Source: Actinomadura sp. 6K520 (GTDB lineage: Bacteria; Actinomycetota; Actinomycetes; Streptosporangiales; Streptosporangiaceae). Taken from it: a DNA stretch of 48,310 nt. Position 1 is the stretch's first letter, and the number at the start of each line of letters is the position of its first letter. The notes under the pieces are model-generated. The model did not search any database, was not told the DNA's origin, and was given only the letters and a program-made list of their open reading frames with translations. Below, piece by piece: positions 16,223 through 24,366 of this stretch. The DNA is taken from positions 1-48,310 of the forward strand of contig NZ_SMLC01000044.1 in assembly GCF_004349245.1 (NCBI RefSeq). Reading direction: 5' to 3'. The translations under genes and the position numbers were made by a program.

Positions 16223-16253
16223 AAAGGCCGATTCCCCTAGGGGGCCGGCCTTT
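16223..16253 (+). terminator. Probable terminator of the thioamitide operon
   Basis: AAAGGCCG at 16223-16230 pairs with CGGCCTTT at 16246-16253. The intervening bases contain the self-complementary CCCCTAGGGG, so a long GC-rich hairpin can form. It begins 53 bases after the stop of the last cluster gene and ends in a short T run. Confidence 0.6.
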
Positions 16254-16424
16254 GACCTGCGTGGCGCCCGCCTCCGGCGGAGTGCCCCACTGAGCCCGGC
16301 ATGGGCTACCGCTTCGTTCCCTGCCCCTCCTTCGCAGAGGGGATGAGCCACCGGGCCCGCCGCGGCCGGACTCGGTCCAACCTGGATACCGTCGGCCATG
16401 CCCGAATGCCCTGGTCAAGGCCGG

Positions 16425-16449
16425 GGTTGACCTTGACGCTGGGTCAACC
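16425..16449 (+). promoter_or_regulatory. MerR-type operator/promoter for the ABC exporter
   Basis: GGTTGACC (16425-16432) and GGTCAACC (16442-16449) form a perfect 8-bp inverted repeat separated by nine bases. The left arm contains TTGACC, a good -35 hexamer, so the dyad sits where MerR activators bind between -35 and -10. The exporter starts 70 bases downstream and a MerR gene closes the same operon, suggesting autoregulated induction. Confidence 0.6.
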
Positions 16450-16518
16450 CTTCATCCTTTGCGGCAGGGGCCTTTCGAAGGATTTCGAGGCCATCGCGAA
16501 GACAAGGGGGTCCCCTCC

Positions 16519-17325
16519 ATGAAGGGTCGGTCGACCGCGGATCCGGCGGTTCGCGTGCATGGGCTCCAGAAGTCGTACGGGAAACTCCGGGTGCTGCGCG
16601 GCGTGGACTTCGACGTCTCGCGGGGCAGCATCTTCGCGCTGCTCGGCTCGAACGGGTCGGGCAAGACCACGATCGTGAACATCCTCGCCACGCTCCTGAA
16701 GGCCGACGCGGGGACGGCCGCCGTCAACGGCTTCGACGTCGCCGCGGAACCGGTGAGGGTGCGGGAGTCCTTCAGCCTCACCGGGCAGTTCGCGGCCGTC
16801 GACGAGATCCTCACCGGCCGGGAGAACCTCGTGCTCGTCGCCAGGCTGCGGCACCTCAAGGACCCGGGCGCGGTCGCGGAGGACCTGCTCGACCGCTTCT
16901 CGCTGACCGAAGCCGGCGCGAAGAAGGTGGCCACCTACTCGGGCGGGATGCGCCGTCGGCTGGACATCGCGATGAGCCTCATCGGGAACCCGGCGGTGAT
17001 CTTCCTGGACGAGCCGACGACCGGGCTCGACCCCGAGGGGCGCATCGAGGTCTGGCAGACGGTCAGGAGGCTCGCGGGGTCCGGGACGACGGTGCTGCTC
17101 ACCACGCAGTACCTGGAAGAGGCCGAACAACTGGCCGACCGCATCGCGATCCTGCACAGGGGGCGCATCATCGCGAACGGCACCCTCGCCGAACTCAAGC
17201 GACTGCTCCCGCCCGCCAAGGTGGAGTACGTCGAGAAGCAGCCGACCCTGGAGGACATCTTCCTCGCCATCATCGACGGCGACGGCGACGAGGCGACGGC
17301 ACGAGCGACCAAGGAACAGCGATGA
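16519..17325 (+). CDS. ABC transporter ATP-binding protein (DrrA/daunorubicin-resistance type)
   Basis: This is a 268-residue ATPase with Walker A GSNGSGKT, signature SGGMRRRLD, Walker B AVIFLDEPTTGLDPEG and switch-type TTQYLEEAEQ, and a C-terminal DrrA-type extension (VEYVEKQPTLEDIFLAI). The pattern is that of drug exporters in producing actinomycetes. The ATG at 16519 is supported by AAGGGGG eight bases upstream; a longer frame from 16459 has no such site. It overlaps the permease gene (ATGA) and forms an operon with the MerR regulator. It lies just after the thioamitide terminator, so a role in export or self-protection is plausible but unproven; its own MerR operator argues for induced resistance. 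Confidence 0.92.
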   Translation: MKGRSTADPAVRVHGLQKSYGKLRVLRGVDFDVSRGSIFALLGSNGSGKTTIVNILATLLKADAGTAAVNGFDVAAEPVRVRESFSLTGQFAAVDEILTGRENLVLVARLRHLKDPGAVAEDLLDRFSLTEAGAKKVATYSGGMRRRLDIAMSLIGNPAVIFLDEPTTGLDPEGRIEVWQTVRRLAGSGTTVLLTTQYLEEAEQLADRIAILHRGRIIANGTLAELKRLLPPAKVEYVEKQPTLEDIFLAIIDGDGDEATARATKEQR

Positions 17326-18083
17326 GCACGTACTTCTTCGGCGACACCGCGGCTCTCACGGGACGCACCCTGCGCCATGTCACGCGCAGCATGGACACCA
17401 TCATCACGACCGCGGTCATGCCGATCGCCATGATGCTGATGTTCGTCTACGTGTTCGGCGGCGCGATCGAAACCGGCGGGGTCCGGTACGTCGACTACAT
17501 GCTGCCCGGCATTCTGCTCATCACGATCGCGTCGGGCATCTCCTACACCGCCTTCCGGCTGTTCACGGATATGAAGAGCGGGATGTTCCAGCGGTTCCAG
17601 TCCATGCCGATCGCGCGGTCGGGCGTGCTGTGGGCGCACACCCTGACCTCGCTGGTCGCCAACACGATCTCGCTCGTGATCGTGGTCGGCGTCGCCCTGC
17701 TCATGGGTTTCCGCTCCGGCGCCGGTCTGCCGGCCTGGCTCGCGGTCGCCGGCATCCTGCTCCTGTTCACCGTGGCGCTGACGTGGATCGCCGTGATCGC
17801 GGGCCTGTCCGCGGGGTCGGTCGAGGGCGCGAGCGCGTTCTCCTACCCGCTCATCTTCCTGCCGTTCGTCAGCTCGGCCTTCGTCCCCACCGAGACCATG
17901 CCCGGCCCCGTCGGCTGGTTCGCCGAGCACCAGCCGGTGACGTCGATCGTCGACACGATCCGCGACCTGTTCGCCGGGCGGCCGGTCGGCGACGACATCT
18001 GGATCGCGCTCGCGTGGTGCGCGGGAATCCTCGTCGTGGCGTACGTTCTCGCCATGGCCACCTACCGCCGGAAGACCGCCTGA
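17322..18083 (+). CDS. ABC-2 type transporter permease (DrrB-like)
   Basis: The protein is 253 residues with six hydrophobic segments. The family-typical FRLFTDMKSGMFQRFQSMPI loop and the later PLIFLPFVSSAFVPTETMPG are present, both characteristic of DrrB-like permeases. It is the membrane partner of the ATPase encoded upstream, with four bases of overlap. A homodimer with two ATPases would form a drug/lipid exporter. Substrate unknown. Confidence 0.92.
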   Translation: MSTYFFGDTAALTGRTLRHVTRSMDTIITTAVMPIAMMLMFVYVFGGAIETGGVRYVDYMLPGILLITIASGISYTAFRLFTDMKSGMFQRFQSMPIARSGVLWAHTLTSLVANTISLVIVVGVALLMGFRSGAGLPAWLAVAGILLLFTVALTWIAVIAGLSAGSVEGASAFSYPLIFLPFVSSAFVPTETMPGPVGWFAEHQPVTSIVDTIRDLFAGRPVGDDIWIALAWCAGILVVAYVLAMATYRRKTA

Positions 18084-18093
18084 GAACCGCGTC

Positions 18094-18942
18094 ATGCTCA
18101 CCATCGGCCAGCTCGCGGCGTACGCCGGGGTGACGGTGCGGGCGGTGCGCCACTACCACCGGATCGGCCTGCTGCCGGAGCCCGCACGCGACCGTTCCGG
18201 TTACCGGAGCTACGACGCCGCCGCCGTGGCGCGGCTGATCCGGATCCACGCCCTGGCGGACGGCGGCGTGCCGCTGGCCCGGGTGCAGGAACTCCTCGAC
18301 GCCGATCCCGAGGAGTTCGCCGCCGCCGTCCAGGAGATCGATGAAGAGCTGCGCGCCACGATCCGGCGGCTTCAGGGCACCCGCAAACGGCTCGCCCGGC
18401 TCGCCGCGGGGGAGCATCTGGCGCTCCCGCAGCGTGTCGTGGACTACCTCGACCGCCTGCGCGGCCTCGGTGTCGAGGAGCGGTACATCGAGCTGGAGCG
18501 GGACAGCTGGATCATGATCGCCGCCCAGGTGCCGCACCTGATCGACGACGTGATCGCCAAGAAGCACCGGGAGCTCGACGACCCCGACATGCAGCGGCTC
18601 TACCACCTGGTCAGCGGCGCGCTCGACTGGCGGCCCGACGATCCCCGGGTCGTCGAGCTCGCCGACGTCCTGGAGCGCGCGATGATCCGCGCCGTCGAGG
18701 CCGGCGAGGTGGGCGAGGTGGGCGCCGACGGCATCGACGACCAGTTCGCCGACTTCCTGGACGCGATCGTGGTCGAGTCCTCACCGGTCGCCGAGCGGGT
18801 GGTGGCGATTCTGGAGGAACGGGGCTGGAAGGGCTGGACCCGCATCGAGCGCGTGCCCGCCGACAGACTCGACACGCACCCAAATCCACCGGCGTGCACT
18901 CGTCGGCGCCACGGCCCTGCTGGAACCGACCGGGCGCGGTGA
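18094..18942 (+). CDS. MerR-family transcriptional regulator
   Basis: The protein is 282 residues. It has an N-terminal MerR winged helix (LTIGQLAAYAGVTVRAVRHYHRIGLLPE, then RSGYRSYDAAAVARL), a dimerisation coiled coil at about 80-110, and a long helical C-terminal domain likely to bind an organic ligand and not a metal, since no Cys pair is present. It sits 10 bases after the permease and is probably co-transcribed. The dyad at 16425-16449 is its likely operator. The last ~25 residues are low-complexity and may reflect a lost original stop. Confidence 0.9.
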   Translation: MLTIGQLAAYAGVTVRAVRHYHRIGLLPEPARDRSGYRSYDAAAVARLIRIHALADGGVPLARVQELLDADPEEFAAAVQEIDEELRATIRRLQGTRKRLARLAAGEHLALPQRVVDYLDRLRGLGVEERYIELERDSWIMIAAQVPHLIDDVIAKKHRELDDPDMQRLYHLVSGALDWRPDDPRVVELADVLERAMIRAVEAGEVGEVGADGIDDQFADFLDAIVVESSPVAERVVAILEERGWKGWTRIERVPADRLDTHPNPPACTRRRHGPAGTDRAR

Positions 18943-19123
18943 AGTCCCGCATCAGGACCGTTCCCCGTGGACGCCGTCGTGACGTCTGGTGGCCCTGCGG
19001 GCGGGCCACCAGGCGCGGTCGCCGAGGAGGGCGAGTACCGGACGCCGTGTCGCGCGGCACCCGCCCTCGGCGCCGCCTCCCAAGCGATCGGTGGCGGCTC
19101 GGATCGCGGCCGGGCGGCCCGGG

Positions 19124-19699
19124 TCAGACGCTGACGCCGAAGTCGGAGGCGACACCGCCCAGCCCGGACGCGTAGCCCTGCCCGGTCGCCCGGAACTTCC
19201 ATTCGGTGCCGTTGCGGTACAGCTCGCCGAAGACCATCGCGGTCTCGGTGGAGGCGTCCTCGGACAGGTCGTAGCGGGCCAGCTCGGAGTTGTCGGCCTG
19301 GTTGACGACGCGGATGAACGCGTTGCGGACCTGCCCGAAGTTCTGGGCGCGCGCGTCGGCGTCGTGGATCGAGACGGGGAAGGCGATGCGGGCGACCTCG
19401 GCGGGAACCGCGGCGAGGTTCACCTTGATCTGCTCGTCGTCGCCCTCGCCCTCGCCGGTGAGGTTGTCGCCGGTGTGCTCCACGGAGCCGTCGGGGCTCT
19501 TCAGGTTGTTGAAGAAGACGAAGTGCCCGTTGGAAGGGACCTTGCCCGACTCGTCCAGCAGCAGCGCGCTCGCGTCGAGGTCGAAGTCGGTGCCCGTGGT
19601 CGTGCGGACGTCCCAGCCGAGTCCGACCACGACCGCCGTCAGTCCGGGGGCCTCCTTGGTCAGCGAGACGTTGCCGCCTTTGGAAAGGCTCACTCCCAT
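19124..19699 (-). CDS. terD: TerD-family stress protein
   Basis: This 191-residue protein is a full-length TerD/CABP1 domain. Typical segments are [13 protein letters not shown] at the start, [20 protein letters not shown], the acidic [15 protein letters not shown] loop that binds calcium in the family, and NAFIRVVNQ followed by [19 protein letters not shown]. TerD proteins are cytoplasmic calcium-binding factors linked to tellurite and oxidative stress and, in Streptomyces, to development. It is divergent from terB across a 211-base spacer containing the CTACTACACTTGTAGTAG palindrome. Confidence 0.93.
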   Translation of the reverse strand: MGVSLSKGGNVSLTKEAPGLTAVVVGLGWDVRTTTGTDFDLDASALLLDESGKVPSNGHFVFFNNLKSPDGSVEHTGDNLTGEGEGDDEQIKVNLAAVPAEVARIAFPVSIHDADARAQNFGQVRNAFIRVVNQADNSELARYDLSEDASTETAMVFGELYRNGTEWKFRATGQGYASGLGGVASDFGVSV

Positions 19700-19845
19700 G
19701 ATGTTCTCCTCATGTCGTCGTGCGGGGCCGCCGTGGAACCGAAGGGCGGGCAGGACCGTTCGAGAGGGTGAACGCCTGCGGGGAACGACGCTGGACGCCG
19801 TCCGCAGGAAACCAACTCCCGTGTGGCAACCACGGAGGAATTATG

Positions 19846-19863
19846 CTACTACACTTGTAGTAG
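19846..19863. promoter_or_regulatory. Palindromic operator CTACTACACTTGTAGTAG
   Basis: Eight-base arms CTACTACA and TGTAGTAG flank two central bases. The core TACA-N2-TGTA is the element bound by BlaI/MecI/CopY winged-helix repressors. It ends 47 bases before terB and lies 147 bases before terD. Copies are found at 22005 and 23204. Confidence 0.65.
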
Positions 19864-19910
19864 ATCATGCCGGAGTTCGATACGGCGGCTAGCCGAAAGG
19901 GAGTTTCCCG

Positions 19911-20366
19911 ATGGCCTTCTGGGACAAGTTGCGCGAGTCCTCTCAGACCATGCAGACCCAGCTGATGGCGAAGAAGAACGACCTCAAGAGCGGCGCCTTC
20001 CGGGACGCGAGCATGGCGATGTGCGCGCTGGTCGCCGCCGCCGACGGCTCGGTCGACCCGAGCGAACGGCAGCGGACCGCGGCACTGATCGCCTCCAACG
20101 AGGTCCTGCAGAACTTCCCGGCCGAGGACCTGCAGCGGCGGTTCAACGGCTACGTCGACAAGCTCACCGCCGACTTCGCCTTCGGCAAGGTCGGCGTCCT
20201 CCAGGACATCGGCAAGGCGAAGAAGAAGCCCGCCGAGGCCCGCGCCGTCATCCAGATCGGCATCATCATCGGCGGCGCCGACGGGAACTTCGACGACAAC
20301 GAGAAGGCCGTCGTCCGCGAGGCGTGCCACGCCGTGGGGCTGCCGCCCGCCGAATTCGAACTCTGA
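19911..20366 (+). CDS. terB: TerB-family tellurite-resistance-like protein
   Basis: This 151-residue all-helical TerB domain has the conserved ALVAAADGSVDPSER (acidic metal-binding turn) and a second GGADGNFDDNEKAVVREAC turn, two pseudo-repeats typical of the family. TerB and TerD work together in tellurium/stress complexes at the inner face of the membrane. The ATG follows an AAAGGGAG-type ribosome site. It is divergent from terD and shares the palindromic operator region. No other ter genes (terA, terC) lie in this window. Confidence 0.9.
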   Translation: MAFWDKLRESSQTMQTQLMAKKNDLKSGAFRDASMAMCALVAAADGSVDPSERQRTAALIASNEVLQNFPAEDLQRRFNGYVDKLTADFAFGKVGVLQDIGKAKKKPAEARAVIQIGIIIGGADGNFDDNEKAVVREACHAVGLPPAEFEL

Positions 20367-20538
20367 CCGCGCCCGCCCGGCACCCCGCGGCACCGAGGGC
20401 CGCCGCGTTCGCCGGCCTCCAGCACGACGGCCGGCCCATGCGGGCTCGCGACGAACGTCAGTTCCACCTCGTTCAGGCGGCCCTGGCGCTCCGGCGGCGG
20501 GAGAACTCCAGGTCGCTCTTTCTTCGCTCCCACGGGAA

Positions 20539-20556
20539 CTATCACGGATGTAGTAG
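20539..20556. promoter_or_regulatory. Degenerate copy of the TGTAGTAG operator (half-site)
   Basis: The right arm TGTAGTAG is intact and is followed by ATC, as at 19846. The left arm matches only in part (CTATCACG). It lies between the convergent ends of terB and the DUF21/CBS gene, so it has no obvious promoter to serve and may be a relic. Confidence 0.25.
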
Positions 20557-20608
20557 ATCGACTGACGCCCTTCCACCGGAGGTCCTTCACCGCCTCGGCC
20601 GTCGAGCG

Positions 20609-21958
20609 TCAGTCCTCGTGGGGCTCCGCTCCGCCTCGGCCGGCCGGGTTCTGGTCCGCCGCCGGTTCGGCGGCGGGCGTGGCGCGGGCGGACGGGCGCA
20701 TCCGCACGCCGGTGATGGCGCGCCGGTCGATCTCGGTGACCTCGATGCTCCAGCCGGGCACGCCGACGTGGTCGCCGGGGCGTTCCGGGACACGGCGGAG
20801 CAGAGCGAGGACCAGGCCCGCGATGGTGGTGTAGTCACCGGGCGGGGGGTCGGCGACCTCCACGCCGACGTCCGGAAGGTCGTGGATGGGGAAGGTGCCC
20901 GGGAGCAGCAGCGCCCCGTCCGGCTCGGTCCGCACGGCCATGACGTCGCGGTCGGTCTCGTCGTAGATCTCCCCGACGATCTCCTCCAGGAGGTCCTCCA
21001 GCGTGACGATGCCCTCGACGCCGCCGTACTCGTCCACCACCAGGGCCATCTGCTGGTGTTCGACCTTGAAGCGGCGCAGCGCGTCCGACACCCGGACCGT
21101 GTCCGGGAACACGACGGCGGGACGGACCAGGTCCGCGACGGGCGCGGAGGGGTCTCCGGCCATCAGTTCCCGCAGGTTCGCCACGCCGACGACGTCGTCC
21201 AGCTCCCCCACCGAGATCACCGGGGCGCGGGAATGGCCCGATTCGGCCAGGGCGGTGCAGGCCCGGCCGGCCGGCTGGTCGTCCGGCAGGGTGAACACCT
21301 CCCGGCGCGGGACGAGCACCTCCCGCAGCGTGCGTTCATGGATCTCCAGCGCGCCGGAGATGATCAGACGCTGCTCGGCGTTCAGTCCCCGGTGCCCGGT
21401 CACCAGGTCCCGCAGTTCCTCGGGGCTGAGCTGCTCCTTGTCGGCGCGGGGGTCGCCACCGAGCACCCGCACCACCAGGTCGGTGGACGCCCCCAGCGCC
21501 CAGATCGCCGGACGCGACGCCATCGACAGCACGTCCAGCGGGCGGGCCACCATCATCGCCCACCGCTCGGAGAACTGCATGGCCAGCCGCTTGGGCGCCA
21601 GTTCGCCCAGCACGAGGGTGACGAAGGTCAGCACGATCGTCACGAGCGCGACCGCCACCGCGTCGGCGGCGCCGCCGAGAAAGTCCAGCGGGGACACCAG
21701 CGGTTCGGCCAGTGACACGGCGGCGGTCGCCGAGGCCAGGAAGCCGGCGAGGGTGATTCCGACCTGGATGGTGGCGAGGAACCGGTTGGGGTCGCGCGCC
21801 AGCCGGACGAGCGTCCGCGCGGCGGCCCCGCCCCGCCGCTCCAACTGCCGCACCTGCCCCTCCCGCAGGGAGATCAGTGCGATCTCACTGCCGGCGAACA
21901 CCGCGTTGAGCAGTATCAGCACCGCGACCAGCGCGATGTTCAGCCAGTAGTCCCCCAT
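20609..21958 (-). CDS. DUF21/CBS-domain transporter (HlyC/CorC, CNNM family)
   Basis: The protein is 449 residues. The N-terminal DUF21 membrane domain has about four hydrophobic segments, beginning LNIALVAVLILLNAVFAGSE and containing GELAPKRLA. A CBS pair (VLVPRREVFTLP and DEYGGVEGIVTLEDLLEEIVGEI) and a C-terminal CorC/HlyC FAD-like domain follow. The family exports Mg2+/Co2+ or maintains metal homeostasis. The ATG at 21958 (MGDYWLN) is preferred over one 27 bases upstream because the membrane segment follows at once. CTACACTTGTAG lies 46 bases upstream, the same distance as its sister site from terB. The C-terminal ~25 residues are low-complexity. Confidence 0.88.
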   Translation of the reverse strand: MGDYWLNIALVAVLILLNAVFAGSEIALISLREGQVRQLERRGGAAARTLVRLARDPNRFLATIQVGITLAGFLASATAAVSLAEPLVSPLDFLGGAADAVAVALVTIVLTFVTLVLGELAPKRLAMQFSERWAMMVARPLDVLSMASRPAIWALGASTDLVVRVLGGDPRADKEQLSPEELRDLVTGHRGLNAEQRLIISGALEIHERTLREVLVPRREVFTLPDDQPAGRACTALAESGHSRAPVISVGELDDVVGVANLRELMAGDPSAPVADLVRPAVVFPDTVRVSDALRRFKVEHQQMALVVDEYGGVEGIVTLEDLLEEIVGEIYDETDRDVMAVRTEPDGALLLPGTFPIHDLPDVGVEVADPPPGDYTTIAGLVLALLRRVPERPGDHVGVPGWSIEVTEIDRRAITGVRMRPSARATPAAEPAADQNPAGRGGAEPHED

Positions 21959-22004
21959 CGCAGAGCCCTCCACCCACACGCTCACGGCCGCGTCGCACGA
22001 AAAA

Positions 22005-22016
22005 CTACACTTGTAG
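22005..22016. promoter_or_regulatory. Palindromic operator CTACACTTGTAG
   Basis: This 12-base core is identical to the centre of the site at 19846. It is 46 bases upstream of the DUF21/CBS start, close to the 47-base spacing seen at terB, so it probably overlaps the promoter. Confidence 0.6.
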
Positions 22017-22137
22017 ACGATATACGCCTAGGTCTCCCACGACCGGCCACGAGCCGGCGGCCCACGGTCGGCGGCCAATGCCATGACCACGTTCCTACCC
22101 CGGGGCTTCGAGCATCTCGCGCAGGTGCCGGGCCTCC

Positions 22138-23058
22138 TCACCCCTTGGCGCGGAGGACGTCGGGCTCCAGGTAGATCAGCCGGGCGATGGGCACGGCCTG
22201 CCGGATGCGGGCCTCGGCGCCGTTGATGGCCTCGGCCACCTCGCGGGCGTCGTCCTGCAGATCGACGGCGACCTTGGCGGCCACCAGCAGTTCCTCCGGG
22301 CCCAGGTGCATGGTGCGCATGTGGATCACCGCGGGGACGTCCCGGCTCTGCACGATCGCGTCCCTGATCAGCCGCACCTGCTCGGCGGTGGCGGACTCGC
22401 CGATCAGCAGGCTCTTGACCTCGGTGGCCAGCACGATCGCGATGGCCGTGAGCAGGACGCCGATCGCCGCCGTGCCGATGCCGTCCCAGACACCGTTGCC
22501 GGTGACCAGGGTCAGGCCGACCCCGGCCAGCGCGAACACCAGACCGGCCAGCGCACCGGCGTCCTCCAGCAGGATCACCGGCAGCTCGGGTGACTTGGAC
22601 CGCCGGACGAACTGCACCCAGCCCGCCTTGCCCCTGCTCCGGTTGGACTCTATGACCGCCGTGCGCAGCGCCATCGACTCCAGGACGATCGCGGTCAGCA
22701 GCACCACGATGGGCACCCACTGCCACTCGGTGATCCCGTGCGGGTCGCTGATCTTGTGCCACGCCTCGTACAGCGCGAACAACCCGCCCAGGCTGAACAG
22801 CACGATCGCCACGATGAACGCGTAGATGTAGCGTTCCCGCCCGTACCCGAACGGATGCTCCTCGGTGGCGCCCCGCCGGGCCCGCTTCCCGCCGATCAGC
22901 AGCAGCGCCTGGTTGCTGGAGTCGGCCACCGAGTGGATCGACTCGGCCAGCATCGAGGACGAGCCCGTCAGCGCGAACGCCACGAACTTGGTGACCGCGA
23001 TCCCGAGGTTCGCGCCCAGGGCGGTGACGACCGCCTTCGTACTTCCCTCGACGCTCAC
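22138..23058 (-). CDS. Cation diffusion facilitator (CDF) transporter
   Basis: The protein is 306 residues from a GTG at 23058 that has GGGGGAG just upstream; the frame is open to 23136 but the added residues are Arg/Cys-rich. It has six membrane segments, motif HSVADSSNQ in helix 2 and LLEDAGALAGLVFA in helix 5, which carries Glu-x-x-x-like acidic residues where many CDFs have HxxxD. The C-terminal ~90-residue metal-binding-type domain (MRTMHLGPEELLVAAKVAVD) is present. It probably exports Zn/Fe/Mn-type cations in exchange for protons. It carries a diverged copy of the CTACACTTGTAG palindrome upstream, linking it to terB and the CBS transporter. Confidence 0.88.
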   Translation of the reverse strand: MSVEGSTKAVVTALGANLGIAVTKFVAFALTGSSSMLAESIHSVADSSNQALLLIGGKRARRGATEEHPFGYGRERYIYAFIVAIVLFSLGGLFALYEAWHKISDPHGITEWQWVPIVVLLTAIVLESMALRTAVIESNRSRGKAGWVQFVRRSKSPELPVILLEDAGALAGLVFALAGVGLTLVTGNGVWDGIGTAAIGVLLTAIAIVLATEVKSLLIGESATAEQVRLIRDAIVQSRDVPAVIHMRTMHLGPEELLVAAKVAVDLQDDAREVAEAINGAEARIRQAVPIARLIYLEPDVLRAKG

Positions 23059-23203
23059 GTACTCCCCCGATACGTCGGGCCGCCGTCCGACTCGGCAGCA
23101 TCCCATCCGGTGCGCCCCTGGCCGGACCATCGTCACGTTCCGCTTGCGCCCCGGCCGTCGAAACCGCCGCGCTCCGGCTCGTCCCGTCCGGTACGGGCAC
23201 TTT

Positions 23204-23221
23204 CAACCACACTTGTAGCAG
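23204..23221. promoter_or_regulatory. Diverged palindromic operator (CAACCACACTTGTAGCAG)
   Basis: It matches the 18-base site at 19846 in 15 positions and retains ACACTTGTAG. It lies between the tautomerase stop and the CDF gene, 146 bases before the chosen GTG or 68 bases before the longest start, so it most likely serves the CDF gene. Confidence 0.45.
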
Positions 23222-23250
23222 AACATTGGAGCCGGCGCCGCCACCCGCGG

Positions 23251-23631
23251 TCACTCGGCGCGGGCGCCGCCGACGAACGTCCGCTCCTGCGGGGACGCCA
23301 CGAGTTCGACCATGGTGCCGGCGCGGAACTCCTCGCCGAGGACGTCGGTGATCGCGTCGGTGAGGCCGGCGCCGAGGCGTGCGGTGATCTGGTCGGCGTC
23401 GGGACGCTCGAAGGCGGCGGCGCGGACGCCCATCGTCAGCGAGGCGCCGGTGTCCACGGTCCTGCCGCCCTGCGCGAAGCGACCCGCGGGGACCCCGGCC
23501 AGGCGGATGCCCACCAGGTCGCGGGCCCATTCGCCGTAGACTTCGACGATCGCCTCGGTCAGCGCGGTGACGAGTTCGGGCTCCTTGCCCGACAGCCTGT
23601 TCTCTGGAAGGTGCACGGTCAGATGCGGCAC
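23251..23631 (-). CDS. 4-oxalocrotonate-tautomerase-like protein
   Basis: This is a 126-residue tautomerase-superfamily protein. The GTG at 23631 places Pro directly after the initiator (PHLTVHLPE), which is required because the N-terminal proline is the catalytic base. The two-helix layout and the RLAGVPAGRFAQGG segment fit a fused, roughly doubled 4-OT/MIF-like unit. Substrate unknown. It is divergent from a MarR gene with a 63-base shared regulatory spacer, so the MarR protein probably controls it. Confidence 0.8.
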   Translation of the reverse strand: MPHLTVHLPENRLSGKEPELVTALTEAIVEVYGEWARDLVGIRLAGVPAGRFAQGGRTVDTGASLTMGVRAAAFERPDADQITARLGAGLTDAITDVLGEEFRAGTMVELVASPQERTFVGGARAE

Positions 23632-23651
23632 GGCGAACCTCGTTCCCTTTG

Positions 23652-23677
23652 ACCTTAAAGGCTTTAGATTTAAAGGT
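23652..23677. promoter_or_regulatory. MarR-type operator between tautomerase and regulator
   Basis: The A/T-rich segment ACCTTAAAG...TTTAAAGGT is an imperfect inverted repeat with a CTTTA in the centre. It stands out in a GC-rich setting and lies between the two divergent starts, overlapping both promoters. Confidence 0.55.
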
Positions 23678-23694
23678 ACTTGGAGGGGTCGCCG

Positions 23695-24186
23695 ATGTCC
23701 ACCGCCCCGGACGGCCCGGCCGTCGACGAGGCCGTCCGCACCCTGCTGCTGCTCATGCCCCGGCTCGTCGGCCGCGCCAAGCGGCTGCCCGTCCCCCAGG
23801 CACTCCAGGGCTTTGATCTGGCGCCGCGCCACCTGGCGCTGCTGGCGCACCTGGAGTACGACGGCCCCGCCAGCGTCAACGAGCTCGCCGCCCGCCTGGA
23901 GGTCGCCCCGACGACCGTGAGCCTCATGGTGAGCGAGCTGTCGCGGCGGGGTGTCCTGGAACGCACCGCCGACCCCGCCGACCGCCGCCGCCGCATCGTC
24001 GCCATAGCCCCCGCCTACACCGCACCGATCACCGAATGGCTTTCCGGCAACGCCTCCGCCTGGGAACGCGTCATGCGCGACCTGACCCCCGCCGACCGCG
24101 CCACGGTGATCACCGCCCTGCACGCCTACGAGGCCGCCCTGGAACAGAACACCGACCGGCACCGAGAGCGCATTGGCGAGCCCTGA
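23695..24186 (+). CDS. MarR-family transcriptional regulator
   Basis: This 163-residue protein has the MarR winged helix: VNELAARLEVAPTTVSLMVSELSRRGVLERTADPADRRRRIVAI covers the recognition helix and wing in conserved form, and flanking helices supply dimerisation. The ATG at 23695 has GGAGGGG seven bases upstream. It probably represses itself and the divergent tautomerase through the A/T-rich dyad; phenolic-type ligands are common for the family but unproven here. Confidence 0.9.
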   Translation: MSTAPDGPAVDEAVRTLLLLMPRLVGRAKRLPVPQALQGFDLAPRHLALLAHLEYDGPASVNELAARLEVAPTTVSLMVSELSRRGVLERTADPADRRRRIVAIAPAYTAPITEWLSGNASAWERVMRDLTPADRATVITALHAYEAALEQNTDRHRERIGEP

Positions 24187-24366
24187 CAACGGTCGGCCTG
24201 GACGTGCGCCAGTCGAGCAGGGCGCCCATCAACGCTTGGTGCGCTCCACGGCGAAGGGGACGCCGAGGCGATGCCGTCGGCCGTCTCGTAGCGGACATCC
24301 CCGCTCCCTCTTGGCTCGGCGAGCCGGTTGGTGTAATGCTGGTTAAACAAACGTTCAGGAGGATTT

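Noticed and set aside
22028..23530. 500-residue minus-strand frame over the CDF gene
   Set aside because: It is the shadow of the CDF gene in another phase, Arg/Gly-rich and without membrane segments.
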